Numbered from the stretch's first letter, positions 24,501 through 32,826 are shown. The stretch: 64,000 nt of DNA from Cristatella mucedo (GCA_009760855.2 WPIO01000084.1:895001-959000); one strand, 5' to 3'. The notes: generated from the sequence alone by a model not told the origin. Translations and numbers: made by a program.

Positions 24501-25711
24501 GGAAGAGGGGGCTGGCGGCTAAAGTTCATCCCCTCCCGACAGGTCAGCAGCTCGTCGAAATCTCGGAGCGCAGCATCCGGAGGAGTTTCAATTCTATACT
24601 TGGCTCATAGCAACGATCACGATTAGAAAAGCGGAACACCGGCAAAAATGAAAAGCCAAACCTCGAGTGCATTAGTGGGTAGGTTGGCAGAGCACTTTTA
24701 TCTTGCAGCAGCACAGAACTGAGCTGGTCTATGTGTATTTCTAAATGACGTGAGCTGATGTGACTCTGGCATCTGGTTTTGAAGGTCAACGGTCGTTCAA
24801 TTGCCGAGAATCGCACGGGATCTTCTTTCCAACAGCATGACCCTTTCTGTAAATTTAGGCTCTATATATCTGGTTGACGGTCCGGCTACATACTCGAAAG
24901 CTAGCATCAGCCAGATTGTGGCTCATAGTGCACCAGGTAATGCCTTTATTAATTATCTTTTTAGCTTAGGGTTTAGGAGTTTGGGTTTAGTATTTAATGG
25001 CTGTATGTTTTAGGGTGCGTGGCTGATGGTTTACTGGTTAGATTTTTTTGGGTTGAGTTTTGGGTTTCGAGTTTGTCTTACGGTTTAGTATTTAGGTATT
25101 AGAGAGAAACACTCCATGGAAAAGGTAACCCAAAATGGGTCTATTTAGCGTAAATATAAACATATGCCGGCGACCATGTTGAAGAGCCTGCTGTAAGCAC
25201 CGTGCTCATAGAAGATATGACATTGCTGCGTGAACAAACTTCGCCATATTAGCTGGGTCCACACACAGTGGCAATGAAGATGCAATTGCCCCTTGTGATA
25301 TTTGTCAGGGATTACCTATTATCCAGCTGGTCGCTAGCCCGCCAGTCATTAATGCTGTGTTCTGGGGTCCCCCCCCCGTTGTGCTGCTCTATAAATTCAT
25401 TTTTCTTTTTCTTTTCCTTTGTCTTGGCTTCAATTCTTGCGCAAGCACGTGTCTGCACAGCCATCGAATGCCCACCGAAATTGGCAGCATATGCAGCTGG
25501 CTCAACAATTTTTAGGTTGAGAGAAGAACTCGCCTTGCAGCATCAGCAAATGCAAGAGAATATCAAAATGCTGTTCATGCTGCAGCAGCAGCTCATTCGT
25601 GCTTCCGGATCTCAACCACCATTGCTAGTCACTCCGGAGCAGCATCTTCACCAGCAGCAGCAGCAGCAAGCACACCCGGAGGCAAAGAGCAAGGTGTGCT
25701 CTATCCAATGA
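3968..25711 (+). CDS. NEK9: Nek9-type protein kinase (DUF4347-like + kinase + RCC1 + coiled coil), 23 exons
   Basis: Exons by GT/AG sites and phase: 3968-4127, 4740-4877, 4977-5080, 5230-5406, 6308-6387, 6478-6581, 6729-6844, 9536-9639, 10574-10693, 10839-10980, 11186-11314, 11755-11874, 13055-13137, 14520-14598, 16014-16168, 16404-16544, 16649-16771, 17843-18029, 18148-18366, 18575-18854, 19903-20194, 20592-22298, 25516-25711. The sum is 4956 bases, exactly in frame, giving about 1651 residues. The start ATG follows an in-frame TGA 12 bases upstream. Nek9 is a NIMA-family Ser/Thr kinase acting at centrosomes and spindle upstream of Nek6/7. Family features seen are the kinase, the RCC1 propeller, a short tail motif SWIRREL matching the human GWLRKEL region, and a C-terminal coiled coil. 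Human Nek9 is 979 residues, so this protein is much longer because of an extra N-terminal domain and a long disordered region. Nek8 is the alternative, but the tail motif and the kinase segment [10 protein letters not shown] favour Nek9. Confidence 0.9.
4241..4303 (+). repeat. Polypurine tract in Nek9 intron 1
   Basis: About 60 bases are almost purely A and G on the plus strand (GACAGACAGAGAAAGAGGGA and onward) with only scattered pyrimidines. Such tracts can form triplex DNA. It lies 114 bases after the first Nek9 donor. Confidence 0.7.
4878..4976 (+). other. 99-base in-frame intron of Nek9
   Basis: The GTAGCC donor at 4878 and the TCATTTCAG acceptor ending at 4976 bound 99 bases with no stop in frame. 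Removal joins LDGIL to [11 protein letters not shown], which fits the helix expected in the DUF4347-like fold. Retention inserts 33 residues. I treat it as an intron because of the fold fit. Confidence 0.65.
5521..5560. repeat. Near-perfect palindrome
   Basis: The arms AAAAAGTTCGTG (left) and CACGAACTTTTT (right) are perfect 12-base complements. The centre CGCCACGGCA pairs further except for one mismatch, so the whole 40 bases are nearly palindromic. It sits about 110 bases after the donor of exon 5230-5406 and just before a LINE fragment. Confidence 0.8.
5580..5945 (+). mobile_element. LINE family A 3' fragment
   Basis: The translated piece [14 protein letters not shown] then [15 protein letters not shown] matches the C-terminal tail of the reverse transcriptase of family A (GDxAFSSYAPKxWNSLP then FKKNLKTHLFRTAFS). 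It is followed by the AGAGTGCCTAGAAAGAGATT tail and an ATTATT-rich end. Several frameshifts show it is old. It lies in intron 5407-6307 of Nek9. Confidence 0.7.
6478..11874 (+). CDS. NEK9: Nek9 exons 6-12: protein kinase domain
   Basis: The domain covers residues about 245-498. Seen in order: glycine loop GKGAYG (253-258), beta-3 lysine in TLVILKEI (Lys275), hinge MEYADGGTLAQYL, catalytic loop HRDLKTAN (367-374), DFG (387-389), activation segment ending [13 protein letters not shown] with the phosphorylatable Thr407 that matches Thr210 of human Nek9, SDIWALGC, and a C-lobe [10 protein letters not shown]. All residues needed for catalysis are present, so an active kinase is expected. The exons are short (104-142 bases). 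Intron 6845-9535 is 2.7 kb because of a LINE insertion. The neighbouring exons continue the same reading frame on both sides. Confidence 0.93.
8250..9060 (-). mobile_element. LINE family A fragment in Nek9 intron
   Basis: On the minus strand it encodes [20 protein letters not shown], then [20 protein letters not shown], then [19 protein letters not shown], the typical C-terminal half of an L2/CR1-type reverse transcriptase protein, followed by the family 3' tail at 8260-8300. Frame breaks occur after base 8700. It accounts for about a third of the 2.7-kb intron between exons 6844 and 9536. Confidence 0.8.
10996..11060 (+). repeat. (GT/GC)n alternating purine-pyrimidine tract
   Basis: A 65-base run of alternating purines and pyrimidines (GCATGCGTGTGTGCATGCGT, then CGCGCGTGTGTGTGT). 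It starts about 15 bases after the donor of kinase exon 10839-10980 and fills a third of the 205-base intron. Such tracts favour Z-DNA. Confidence 0.8.
11445..11515 (+). mobile_element. LINE family A 3' tail
   Basis: CTGTAAAGTGCCTAGAAAGA then TTCAGTTCTCCGAGGGCACT, ending in TTATTATCACTATTATA. Only the terminal 70 bases remain. It lies in the intron 11315-11754 of Nek9. Confidence 0.6.
12692..12770 (+). repeat. Pyrimidine-rich tract with short inverted repeat
   Basis: GAGAGAAC-ACGA-GTTCTCTC is an 8-base inverted repeat, followed by about 60 bases of CT-rich sequence (TCTGTCTCTCCTTCACACAC, TCTCTGTCTGTCTCCCC). It lies in intron 11875-13054. No function is assigned. Confidence 0.55.
13055..18854 (+). 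CDS. NEK9: Nek9 exons 13-20: linker and RCC1 repeats
   Basis: After a short helical linker (exon 13055-13137), residues about 535-870 form RCC1-type repeats, a beta-propeller that in Nek9 restrains the kinase and binds Ran. Visible blade signatures: [16 protein letters not shown] (exon 16014-16168), [15 protein letters not shown] (16404-16544), [15 protein letters not shown] (16649-16771), [14 protein letters not shown] (17843-18029), [15 protein letters not shown] (18148-18366) and a weaker [10 protein letters not shown] (18575-18854). The NKLGLN blade is shared with vertebrate Nek9. Exon 18575-18854 runs out of the propeller into Ser/Ala-rich sequence. About six blades are recognisable; the first and last are degenerate. 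Confidence 0.9.
19437..19815. mobile_element. Composite element with inverted LINE tails around a SINE-like core
   Basis: Left end: (TAA)n then CACTTGATAAAGCGCCCTCA, the family A tail in minus orientation (19437-19540). Right end: AGTACCTAGAGAGAGATTGA then a TTATTATT end in plus orientation (19750-19815). Between them is a box B-like GTGTTCGAGTCTCGAG and GCAAGCGGTGGTGAAAGC, which matches the body of SINE family 2. The unit is about 380 bases with inverted tails at both ends. It lies in the Nek9 intron 18855-19902. Confidence 0.65.
19903..25711 (+). CDS. NEK9: Nek9 exons 21-23: long disordered acidic region and coiled coil
   Basis: Exons 19903-20194 and 20592-22298 encode about 670 residues of mostly low-complexity Ser, Ala, Gly and Pro. 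They include a run of Asp-rich blocks (bases 21127-21240) and the motif [11 protein letters not shown] (bases 20971-21003), which matches a conserved tail motif of vertebrate Nek9. Residues near the end of the big exon (bases 22130-22298) are strongly helical and charged ([18 protein letters not shown]). The last exon continues the coiled coil ([15 protein letters not shown]), then has a Gln run and stops at 25711. The donor-like GTGTGC at 25694 leaves open that a further exon exists. An optional 210-base intron lies at 21827-22036. Base composition is clearly richer in G+C than the flanks. Confidence 0.82.
21827..22036 (+). other. Optional in-frame intron inside the large Nek9 exon
   Basis: A strong donor GTAAGC at 21827 and an acceptor CGTCGGCAG ending at 22036 enclose 210 bases, a multiple of three, both in phase 1. 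Retained, the block encodes 70 residues rich in Arg, His, Ala and Ser, unlike the flanking Ser/Gly/acidic sequence. Removed, the protein loses only that block (about 1581 residues remain). Confidence 0.55.
22389..22566 (+). mobile_element. tRNA-derived SINE (family 2)
   Basis: A tRNA-like head: TGAGCCGTAATGGCACACTA then GGTAAGGCGG (box A region), and GAGGGATTAAATCCCGC (box B). The body GCAAGCGGTGGTGATACTCG and AAAGGCTCTTCTGTTGCC leads to an ATTTATTTATTT end. Minus-strand copies lie at 23921-24088 and 27281-27449. It follows the Nek9 donor at 22299 by about 90 bases. Confidence 0.75.
22649..22716. repeat. Perfect 29-base inverted repeat (hairpin)
   Basis: Left arm 22649-22677 begins GCTACCCTCAGG and ends AAAATCGAT. 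Right arm 22688-22716 is its exact reverse complement. The loop is the 10 bases TTCCAAATTC. Stem pairing is complete over 29 bases. It lies in the long Nek9 intron 22299-25515. Candidates are a fold-back transposon remnant or a hairpin RNA precursor. Confidence 0.9.
23921..24088 (-). mobile_element. tRNA-derived SINE (family 2)
   Basis: The minus strand reads TGAGCCGTGATGGCACACTG, GGTAAGGCGGTTGC, a box B GTGGGTTCGATTCCTGC, TTTATCGTCACTGCAAGCGG, and ends GGCTGTTTAATCAGC. The layout matches 22389-22566 and 27281-27449. Confidence 0.8.
24090..24610 (+). other. G+C-rich open block in Nek9 intron, candidate alternative exon
   Basis: Bases 24309-24460 read [20 protein letters not shown] then [16 protein letters not shown] ahead of a GTGAGG donor. 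The frame stays open to 24610 and ends [10 protein letters not shown]. An acceptor AAGCAG at 24311-24316 gives the phase needed to follow exon 20592-22298. The end phase at the GTGAGG donor does not match the last exon, so it could only be an alternative terminal exon. The composition resembles the large Nek9 exon. A minus-strand frame is open too, so coding status is unproven. Confidence 0.3.
24962..25106 (+). repeat. Degenerate telomere-like repeat
   Basis: Loose repeats of TTTAGG/TTTGGG type: GCTTAGGGTTTAGGAGTTTG, GGTTTAGTATTTAATGG, TTTTAGGGTGCG, GGGTTGAGTTTTGGGTTTCG, CGGTTTAGTATTTAGG. There are no perfect long arrays. It could be an old interstitial telomeric stretch or simple GT-rich drift. 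Confidence 0.45.
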
Positions 25712-26430
25712 GGCAAACCGGCTCAAATTGTTAACGTCCGTGCTAATTTATTGCATATACGATAGTCGTCTATTTGCTTTTATACCCACATATGGCATGC
25801 CTAGCAGCCGCGAATGGAAGTGATCACCCCTTGTCCCGATGACCGGGAGCTGTCACTACGAAATCAATGCAGCACCGAGGGCTGATAACTCCCAAAGTGG
25901 CCGGCTACGGCTGCTGCTGCAGCAGCTGCAGCAGCGGCCGGTGCTCGTTGTGCAGTGCACAAAGACTCACCTTGTCACAGCATTTGTGGCAGTCTGCCAC
26001 CAAGGTGCTAGGTGAACCTGCCAAAGGATCACTAGCATCCGATCTGCGACGGCATTCCCGCGAGGCAAGCTGGCCATAAGGACACTCGAGCTATTTTGCT
26101 CGGTCGTGCCGCCTGCAAAAGCAAGCCTGACTGCAGCTGCACAGCAGCCCCACTTTTTATCTGTATGCACTCGACATCATTCCGGCTCGTCCAAGCTGCG
26201 TTTTCTGCAGCTTACAGTGGCGACGGCTCGATTTTCCAATTGGCCACCTGCTCAGGCTAACCTCAAATGTGACAGCCCATAAACAGGAAATACACCTTCC
26301 CTAAATCTCTTATCATTAAAGTGATAGTATATCTGTCCATATTTCCAGCAACTGTTCAAATATGTGTTCAAACTGCAAGCACTACGAACTAGCAAGAACT
26401 ACGGCAGTCTAGTACTGCCATCTTTATTAT
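25712..26430. other. Downstream flank of Nek9, no gene seen
   Basis: After the stop at 25711 no AATAAA is visible nearby; an ATTAAA occurs at about 26314. Short CAG-rich stretches (CTGCTGCTGCAGCAGCTGCA, 25911-25932) occur. No open frame has a recognisable product. Confidence 0.4.
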
Positions 26431-26439
26431 AACAGAAGT

Positions 26440-27280
26440 ACTAATAATATTTCGTTTGTTTAGCACTGTAAGATAACTTGATATCTGTCCAGGCATTTTA
26501 CAACTTGCTTCAAGAAAATCAGTACACAAGGATTAGTAAGTGCACGGTATCAGGCATGTTAAGGCAAGCAAGTATCATACTTAGGCCAGCTTTCTAAATC
26601 AAACATGAAGACAATCACGGCCATCGGTTAGTAAAACCTGTGAATTGTACCGAGCACTGGATAATGCACCGGTACACATGCAAAACACACACCGAAACAA
26701 AAGACAAGTTCACGTGGGCGAAAGTAAAACTGACCAGATCATCACCAGATCACACCTTTAGCTGGGACTTAAAGGATGCAATATCATAGGTAGTGACCAT
26801 ACTAAGAAGTGAGTTCAAGACTTTTGGTGCATACGAGCTGAAGGCTCGATAACCAAACAGATTTCAATTTAGTGCAAGGGACTAAAAGATGAGTAGATGC
26901 TGAGGAGCAGGTGGTGCAAGAGTGCACAGAAGGAGCATGGGGGTTGTATAGGTTGGCTGATGCTAGCTAGTGAAGTGACCTGTACACCAGACGGAGGATC
27001 TTGAAATCGATTTGATGCCTGATAGAAATCCAGTAAAGCTCAGACAGAAGTGGGGAGATGTTGCAGCCATGCTGTTGACTACAGATCAGACAGAGCCAGG
27101 TACAGGCAGGGAGTCCTGAATGAACAGAATTGCAACAATCTAGACACAACACCACTAACACGAGAACTGGTTTGTCTGTCGGCATTCTTATCTAATCAGG
27201 CCCTGATTTTGGCACTGCTCCTTAGCTAAAACCAGGCCAACTTGACAGTAGAATGAATTTGCTCATCTACAATTTTTGTT
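26440..27280 (-). mobile_element. LINE (family C) 3' half, degenerate
   Basis: The minus strand encodes VLVVLCLDCCNSVHSGLPAC, then GCNISPLLSELYWISIRHQI and DFKILRLVYRSLH, the L2-type C-terminal block, with stops between. The 3' part (26520-26680) shares the words CACGGCCATCGGTTAGTAAA and CCTGTG with the element at the right edge of the window (63755-64000). Confidence 0.7.
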
Positions 27281-27449
27281 TTAGCTGATTTAACAGCCTC
27301 TTTCATATAGCCGCAGAAGAGCCTTGCCGGCTATCACCACCGGTTGCAGAGGCAATAAAGGATCGCCCACCGAAAGATTCGAACCCATGACCTCGGGACC
27401 GAGGAAGTGAAAAGCAACCGCCTTATCTAGTGTGCCATCACGGCTCACC
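27281..27449 (-). mobile_element. tRNA-derived SINE (family 2)
   Basis: The minus strand has TGAGCCGTGATGGCACACTA, GATAAGGCGGTTGCTTTTC, a box B ATGGGTTCGAATCTTTC and the body TTTATTGCCTCTGCAACCGG. It was inserted directly at the upstream (5') edge of the LINE fragment at 26440-27280. Confidence 0.8.
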
Positions 27450-27724
27450 AATAGCTAATAACAAGTCGTTCTTGTACAGTATGCCTAAATTAAATGCAGA
27501 CATCACTGTAGTGATGACAGCTGAACCAATCTCGAAATTTAGGCCTTCTAATTTTTGGGCGACACCCAGCTTGCCAAGGATTATTAAGCTGCTCTCACCT
27601 TCCTTAAGCTTCAGGAAGTTAGTAGCCACCCAACCGCCAAAGTCGTCGGTGCAGGCAATAAGGGTCGGATGAGAAGCAACAAATACAAGAGTCGGAGTAT
27701 AGGTAGAGCTGGGTATCGTCGGAG

Positions 27725-28072
27725 TAGAAATGAGCTCTGCAGGTCCTAGACTGTGGAACTCGCTTCCACAATTCTTACGCAACGACATCTACTCTCCAAC
27801 TGCCGACTATGGCACATCTTTTTCAGCGGTCCTGAACTGCTACTTCTATGCTACTCACTACCTCAACTGCTCTCCTAACTCTGCTATGCTTTCCACTTTC
27901 TCTTTGTTGCATGAGACGAAGTCTGTTGGCTACCGAATGCGTACCGAAAGCCGCTTAGGCTGTGAGTGCGCTATACAAAACTCTCCTGCGTAACACCCAC
28001 ATGGTCTTTTTGACTTTGTGGAGTTACTGACGGAGATACATTACATTACAAAGCCATGATTGTGTTGGCAAT
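27725..28072 (+). mobile_element. LINE family B 3' end
   Basis: Encodes MSSAGPRLWNSLPQFLRNDI and then LNCYFYATHYLNCSPNSAML, the GPxLWNSLP block of L2-type proteins. It ends with the family B signature GTGCGCTATACAAAACTCTC, ACACCCACATGGTCTTTTTG and a TACATTACATTAC tail. Minus copies lie at 30630-30905, 35315-36085 and 50130-50935. Confidence 0.75.
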
Positions 28073-28440
28073 GACATCGGCCAGAGGAAGAGTACAGATA
28101 GTGAAAAGAAGATGGCGTAAGACCGGACCCTGAGGTACCCTAAAATTTTAAGGGCTACCTAGATGACTGACTGCTGCTATAAGGTACACTGCTGACTGAG
28201 GTTTGACCTAACCTGGTTTAACACTATGCCCGAGTTACCTAGGAGTGTTGGGAGGTGCCCCAAAAGGATCTGGTGCTCAATAGTGCCAAATGCTGCTGAT
28301 AGATCCTGGAGTACCAGCAGAGATACCTAACAGGGATCGTTGGAGCACTGCAATGCGCTGCCGCCAGCCTTGTGCTAAGAGTAGGCATACGAACGTCGAG
28401 AGTGGCAAGCACTTGCATTAAATGCTGCATACACGCACAC
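28073..28440 (-). mobile_element. LINE reverse transcriptase core fragment
   Basis: The minus strand reads VSLLVLQDLSAAFGTIEHQI (the LxDLSAAFDTIDH block), then, after stops, a frame matching the GVPQGSVLGPLLFxxYxxPL block as YLRVRSYAIFFSLSVLFLWP in a shifted frame. The head-on junction with family B at 28072 suggests insertion of one element into another. Confidence 0.65.
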
Positions 28441-28679
28441 CAACACTCTAGCGGCTGCGTGGAAACCGTGTAGAAATATTTTAGCTTTGCTTTGGAGAAT
28501 CCTCTGCCGGCTCATCTAGGAACGTCAGGACATAAAACAGGCAGCACTCGGAAAGCAAACGACCCAGTGGATTAGACGAAATCACATGATCTGAACGTGC
28601 ACATGCACCCCTTTGGATTGTTTAGTTCACTCATGTGAGCCAGCTCATCGTGGGCGTCACTATGCAATAGCAAAGGGTT

Positions 28680-28830
28680 CCTGCCACTGGGTCTTAGGAC
28701 AGCAGTTAAGGTGCTAGCAATTCAAGACCCAGGTCGACGGGGTCGATTCCTGCAGCAGGCAATATTTTCTTGGCCGCTGCATGCGAGGCAAAAAAGCCAC
28801 CAAGAGCTCTTCTGCCGCTACACAAATGAG
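28680..28830 (+). mobile_element. tRNA-like SINE fragment
   Basis: ACAGCAGTTAAGGTGCTAGC resembles a box A region, and CGGGGTCGATTCCTGC is a box B-like site. The body continues ACCAAGAGCTCTTCTGCCGC. Only one clear copy was seen, so the family assignment is weak. Confidence 0.4.
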
Positions 28831-30625
28831 GCAGTTACATGGCTGAACCAATGACCGGATGTTCGAAGTAAAAACCGAAGTCACAACCGGGATAGTGAAG
28901 CACTGGTGTGAGGAAAGAGCTGCGAATGCAGGCCGCAAAGGCTGAACCGACGACCCTGATAGTAGCTCTACCGTAGCCATTTGCAAGAGCAGCTTGCCTA
29001 AGAGTTCACTACAAAGGATTTCAAAATGGATGCTCGCCAATGGAGTAAACATTGAACAGCATACTCTACTGCGACTGGTAGAGGTATCAGAGAAACAAGC
29101 ACTGGTGCCTCTCATTTGCCCGAGTAAGCTCGGAAGCTCTTCTGAAGCGCTATCAGTTATCCATCAGAGTGGGCAAGCTGTCGGGATTTGAGCCTCTAAT
29201 GCGGAAGGCTGCAAATTCTGCTTCCAGCGATGGCAAGAGACCCAGATTCCATGATGTTATTTGAGGCTATTCTAGCCACAGTATAGACTCAGCTGATGGT
29301 TCAGTCACATTTCACAGCTTTTTATACTCGCAATATTCCTTTGATATTGACCGTGCACCACATAAGGTGGCTGCATAGCGCAGCCGCTCAATGCTGACAC
29401 ATGCTAAGCACGGGCAAGGGTCAGGCAGGTAGCACAGATGTAGTGAGCTGTAGATGCAGTCATGAAGATACAGAGACGGTCAGCTGTACATGCAGACACA
29501 GCAGTCAGCTGTAGATGCTGCTGCTTCCACGCGTAGCACCCTAGCCACCGCTGCCATTCTCACACGGTATGGCTGAACCTCGACACGTCCACCTGCCAGA
29601 CAAACTGTGCTGGCAGGCAGCACATCTCAGAATGTGGCTCCTCTACCGTCAATCTGACTCAGCTGCATTTCTCATCTGTTCCTTCTAGCCGGTGATGAAC
29701 TCTCTTGGCTGCAGAATTGGCACTGACAGGCGCTCAGGGTTTGTGCGCACTACCGAGTGTAGCACTCGCTTGGCGTCCGTGGCTGTGTGGCCTTTCAATG
29801 CAGATAAATACTTTTGATCGTGCGAAACTACAAGTAAGTTCTTAAAGCCGGACCTCCCTGGCACCATGTAGGGTAACTGCAAAACAACGGTCTGATCACC
29901 ACCAGTTGATTGTAACTATTTTAATAAGACTTTGATCTGCTTACACTGCAAACGTATGATACTAATGGACCCGAAAGAAATACAAATACTTGCCCTTACT
30001 TAGGCCATTTGCAATGTCTTAGACTGAAAGGTGAGTGGCTACACCATTGGACTGATGCTGAGATGAGCACACAAGGTGAAGAATAGACGAGCACTGATAC
30101 ACGATTAAGGAACAGAGAAGTATCCAGCCATTGGCATGACTGGACAAGAAAAAATCCCAGGCCAAAGCTCACCTAGTATAAGAACAATAACCATATCGGG
30201 TGTATTCCGATGTCGGTCAGCAGTTATCTCCTCTGGCAGTGGGAGGGGAACAACATTTTGCAAGGCCACCATCATCCAGAGACAACAACAATGGCTCAGG
30301 CAGCACATCTTGAGTGAGTTCCTAATTCTAGCATTCATGTACACCCCATAAAGGGCGGGGCCCCAACAAGGCAGTTTAGTGATCTGATCACTTCCGGTAC
30401 TCATGAGCCAATTATCAGCTGGTCCGGTTGCAGTTACATCAGCAACAGCCAGCCTAATTAAGCATACATCATCACTCCTACCAGATAATGGATCGGCAAA
30501 GTCTGGGAATATCGCTCAGGCTTACTTGCCAAGAATTGCATGGGGAAGAGGTTGCTAATTGTTGAAGCTATTGGTAGGCATAGCCGAATTCCAGTTACCA
30601 ATATGGCAGTTGCTAATTGGGCAGC
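28831..30625. other. Intergenic stretch without a recognised gene
   Basis: Open frames here are short and unrelated to any family I know. No RNA gene or LINE coding block was seen. Short direct words (GTCAGCTGTACATGCAGACA and GTCAGCTGTAGATGCTGC near 29475-29520) suggest local duplication only. Confidence 0.4.
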
Positions 30626-30629
30626 CCAA

Positions 30630-30905
30630 CCTTTGTATGTATGTATCTCCATCTGTAACCACCAAGTCATAAAGACTGTGTGGGTGTTACACAGGAGAGT
30701 TTTGTATAGCGCACTCACAGCCTAAGCGGCTTTCGGTACGCATTCGGTAGCCAACAGACTTCGTCTCACGCAGCAAAGAGAAAGTGGGAAGCATTGCAGA
30801 GTCAGGAGAGCAGTTGAGGTAGTGAGTAGCATGGAAGTAGCAGCTCAGGACCGCTGAAAAGGATGTGCCATAGTCGGCAGCAGGAGAGTAGCTGTCGACG
30901 CGTAC
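30630..30905 (-). mobile_element. LINE family B 3' end
   Basis: The plus-strand text GTATGTATGTATCTCCATCT, ACTGTGTGGGTGTTACACAG, TTTTGTATAGCGCACTCACA and CCTAAGCGGCTTTCGGTACG is the reverse complement of the 27725-28072 element. Similarity between the two is high by eye. Confidence 0.75.
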
Positions 30906-31908
30906 CTTAGAATGTCTTGAGCCTCAGAAAGTCACCAACTCTGTCCGCTATAAGATTCTCTGCCTAATTAATGTTTCTGAGCATACCACAATAAAGCATC
31001 GCATCTGAGCGAAACGATTACTGATTCCCTGCCTAGTCTGCCAGTGGCTTTGTGGAATTGCCGGTGGAGATGCAGGCAATATGCTTCAATTTGAAGGATT
31101 TTGTCTGCATTCTCTGCTGTGCCCTAGAGGCCACACCTTTCAAGAAACCAGGTTGAGTGCTGTGCTTCTTAGAAACACACACAACTGACATTTCTTGTAC
31201 CACATGATTCTAAACTAGGTGTACTCCAGCCCAACTTAAGGTGCAACAAAACCGTAAAATACTGTAAATACAGGAAACAGGGGCACGTGCTCACATATGT
31301 ACACGAGTAAACACGTGCGCATGCACATATTTCTGAGCACGGTAAACACGTCTTGTAACACACGATAGGAAAGTTCTTGATTACTACATAACGCATTAGA
31401 TAACTAGAAAATGTCATCACCATTTGTCACTATGTCAAACTGCAAGGCCAACACCTCACCACTGACAGGCTACCATAAAACGGTAACCCTATGTATATTA
31501 CATTGAACACAACATCCAGTTACACATGACATCACAGATAGTGCCACTTGATAGGCAAACTAGGAACACTGGCCTTTATGAAGTATTTCCAGTGCATGCC
31601 TGTACAGCAAGACTCACAATGAGAGGACAAGATTATGAAAGAACTGCAAGTTGGAGGGAGGAACACATTGACACTGTACAGGTATGCACCGGGAGACATC
31701 CGTGGTAAGTAGGTAGGTGGGCAAGTGGCTTATACACAATCACTACAAGTGACAACTGCGAGTATTTCAGCTCTCTGCAAATACAAAAAGCGCCTTCTGA
31801 TGGGCAGACCTCCATTTCCAGTGGACCGGTGCACCAATAAAGTATCAGGCTCAATGCTTGAGGACAGTTGATAAGGAGGCTGCCAAGGCCTCCGTGATCT
31901 GATGCAGC
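30906..31908. other. Downstream flank of YIPF3, no gene seen
   Basis: No supported frame. Bases 31250-31330 hold alternating CACGTG-like words. No clear poly(A) run follows the YIPF3 stop on the minus strand. Confidence 0.35.
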
Positions 31909-32826
31909 TCAAGCGGTCGGGACGGCAGCCAGCGTCATAGCAGCTACGCTTGCGATGGCCGGATGCACTGCCGGTAGTTTCCCAATAGGGTGAATGTTGA
32001 GTTTGTCTTCAAACGCTATGGCCACTTCTTCCACAATACGATGGTAGGCAAAATGTAAGTACATGAGGTACAACATATGGAGGGCGGCGACCGTACCGCC
32101 GACGACCAACTTCGGGGTACGACCCGGAGTTCTCGAAGATAGAATCGACATCATTCGCAGAGAAGCGAGCCCACCGAACGCCAGCCAAAGCACGTAGAAA
32201 AAGAAGTGGTCGTGGCTCGTGTGAACGAGTGTCGTCAATAAGACCACGACGCAGTGGCTTAATGTGGCGTAGCCCAGCAACGACATGAGCTGCACATACG
32301 TAACCCGCGAGTTGTTCACGTAGCTCACGAACCACATCAGCGACGAAGCACCCAACCAGTATCCGAAGCACGTGGCGAACGCCGTTCCCATTAGCGTGCC
32401 TTCGCGCACCACATGATCAGATATCTTCATCTGGTACAGTAGCAGCGCTATTAGCGTCAATATCAGCATGGTCGGGCCGTAGAGCTCTCGGTGAATGCGC
32501 ACCGGCTTTGCTGATGGAACCTTCGGCACCAGAGACTGGATCAAGCGCATGAGCACGTCTCTAGGTTCGACATCGAAATAAGGCCGCAGTAAGTCGATGT
32601 TGCCGTAGAAGCTCCACGCAGTTCGGGCCTGCTCCTTGCCGGCTTCCCACATCATAGCGCCGACGTTCTTGCCCAGGGCGGCTCCGAGACCGCCCAGCGC
32701 CGGCTTGGCGTTTGCACCCGCCGCCTCGCCGGTTTCATCGTCACCTGCAGCATAGCCTTCATAATCTGAAGCATCGCTCTCCGGAGATCCAACGTCAACG
32801 GCCGTGATCGCAGCCCGAGACGCCAT
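31909..32826 (-). CDS. YIPF3: YIPF3, Golgi Yip1-family membrane protein, single exon
   Basis: A 305-residue open frame without introns. After an acidic, Gly/Ala-rich cytosolic N terminus come the family signatures: WEAGKEQARTAWSFYGNIDL, LRPYFDVEP, ELYGPTMLILTLIALLL, VREGTLMGTAFATCFGYWLG and LHMLYLMYLHFAYHRIVE. These align closely with human YIPF3 (about 350 residues). About five hydrophobic membrane spans follow the cytosolic region, as in the Yip1 superfamily. YIPF3 pairs with YIPF4 in the cis-Golgi and takes part in Golgi organisation and selective autophagy. The first ATG of the frame is used. It differs from its neighbours in having no introns. The C terminus is shorter than the human one. 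Confidence 0.95.
   Translation of the reverse strand: MASRAAITAVDVGSPESDASDYEGYAAGDDETGEAAGANAKPALGGLGAALGKNVGAMMWEAGKEQARTAWSFYGNIDLLRPYFDVEPRDVLMRLIQSLVPKVPSAKPVRIHRELYGPTMLILTLIALLLYQMKISDHVVREGTLMGTAFATCFGYWLGASSLMWFVSYVNNSRVTYVQLMSLLGYATLSHCVVVLLTTLVHTSHDHFFFYVLWLAFGGLASLRMMSILSSRTPGRTPKLVVGGTVAALHMLYLMYLHFAYHRIVEEVAIAFEDKLNIHPIGKLPAVHPAIASVAAMTLAAVPTA

Noticed and set aside
24242-24529. Minus-strand 95-codon open frame
   Set aside because: It overlaps the better-supported plus-strand open block and shows no recognisable motif or splice context.
22389-27449. tRNA-like heads with box A and box B
   Set aside because: They sit in repeated copies with non-tRNA bodies and lack a complete cloverleaf, so they are SINE heads and not tRNA genes.
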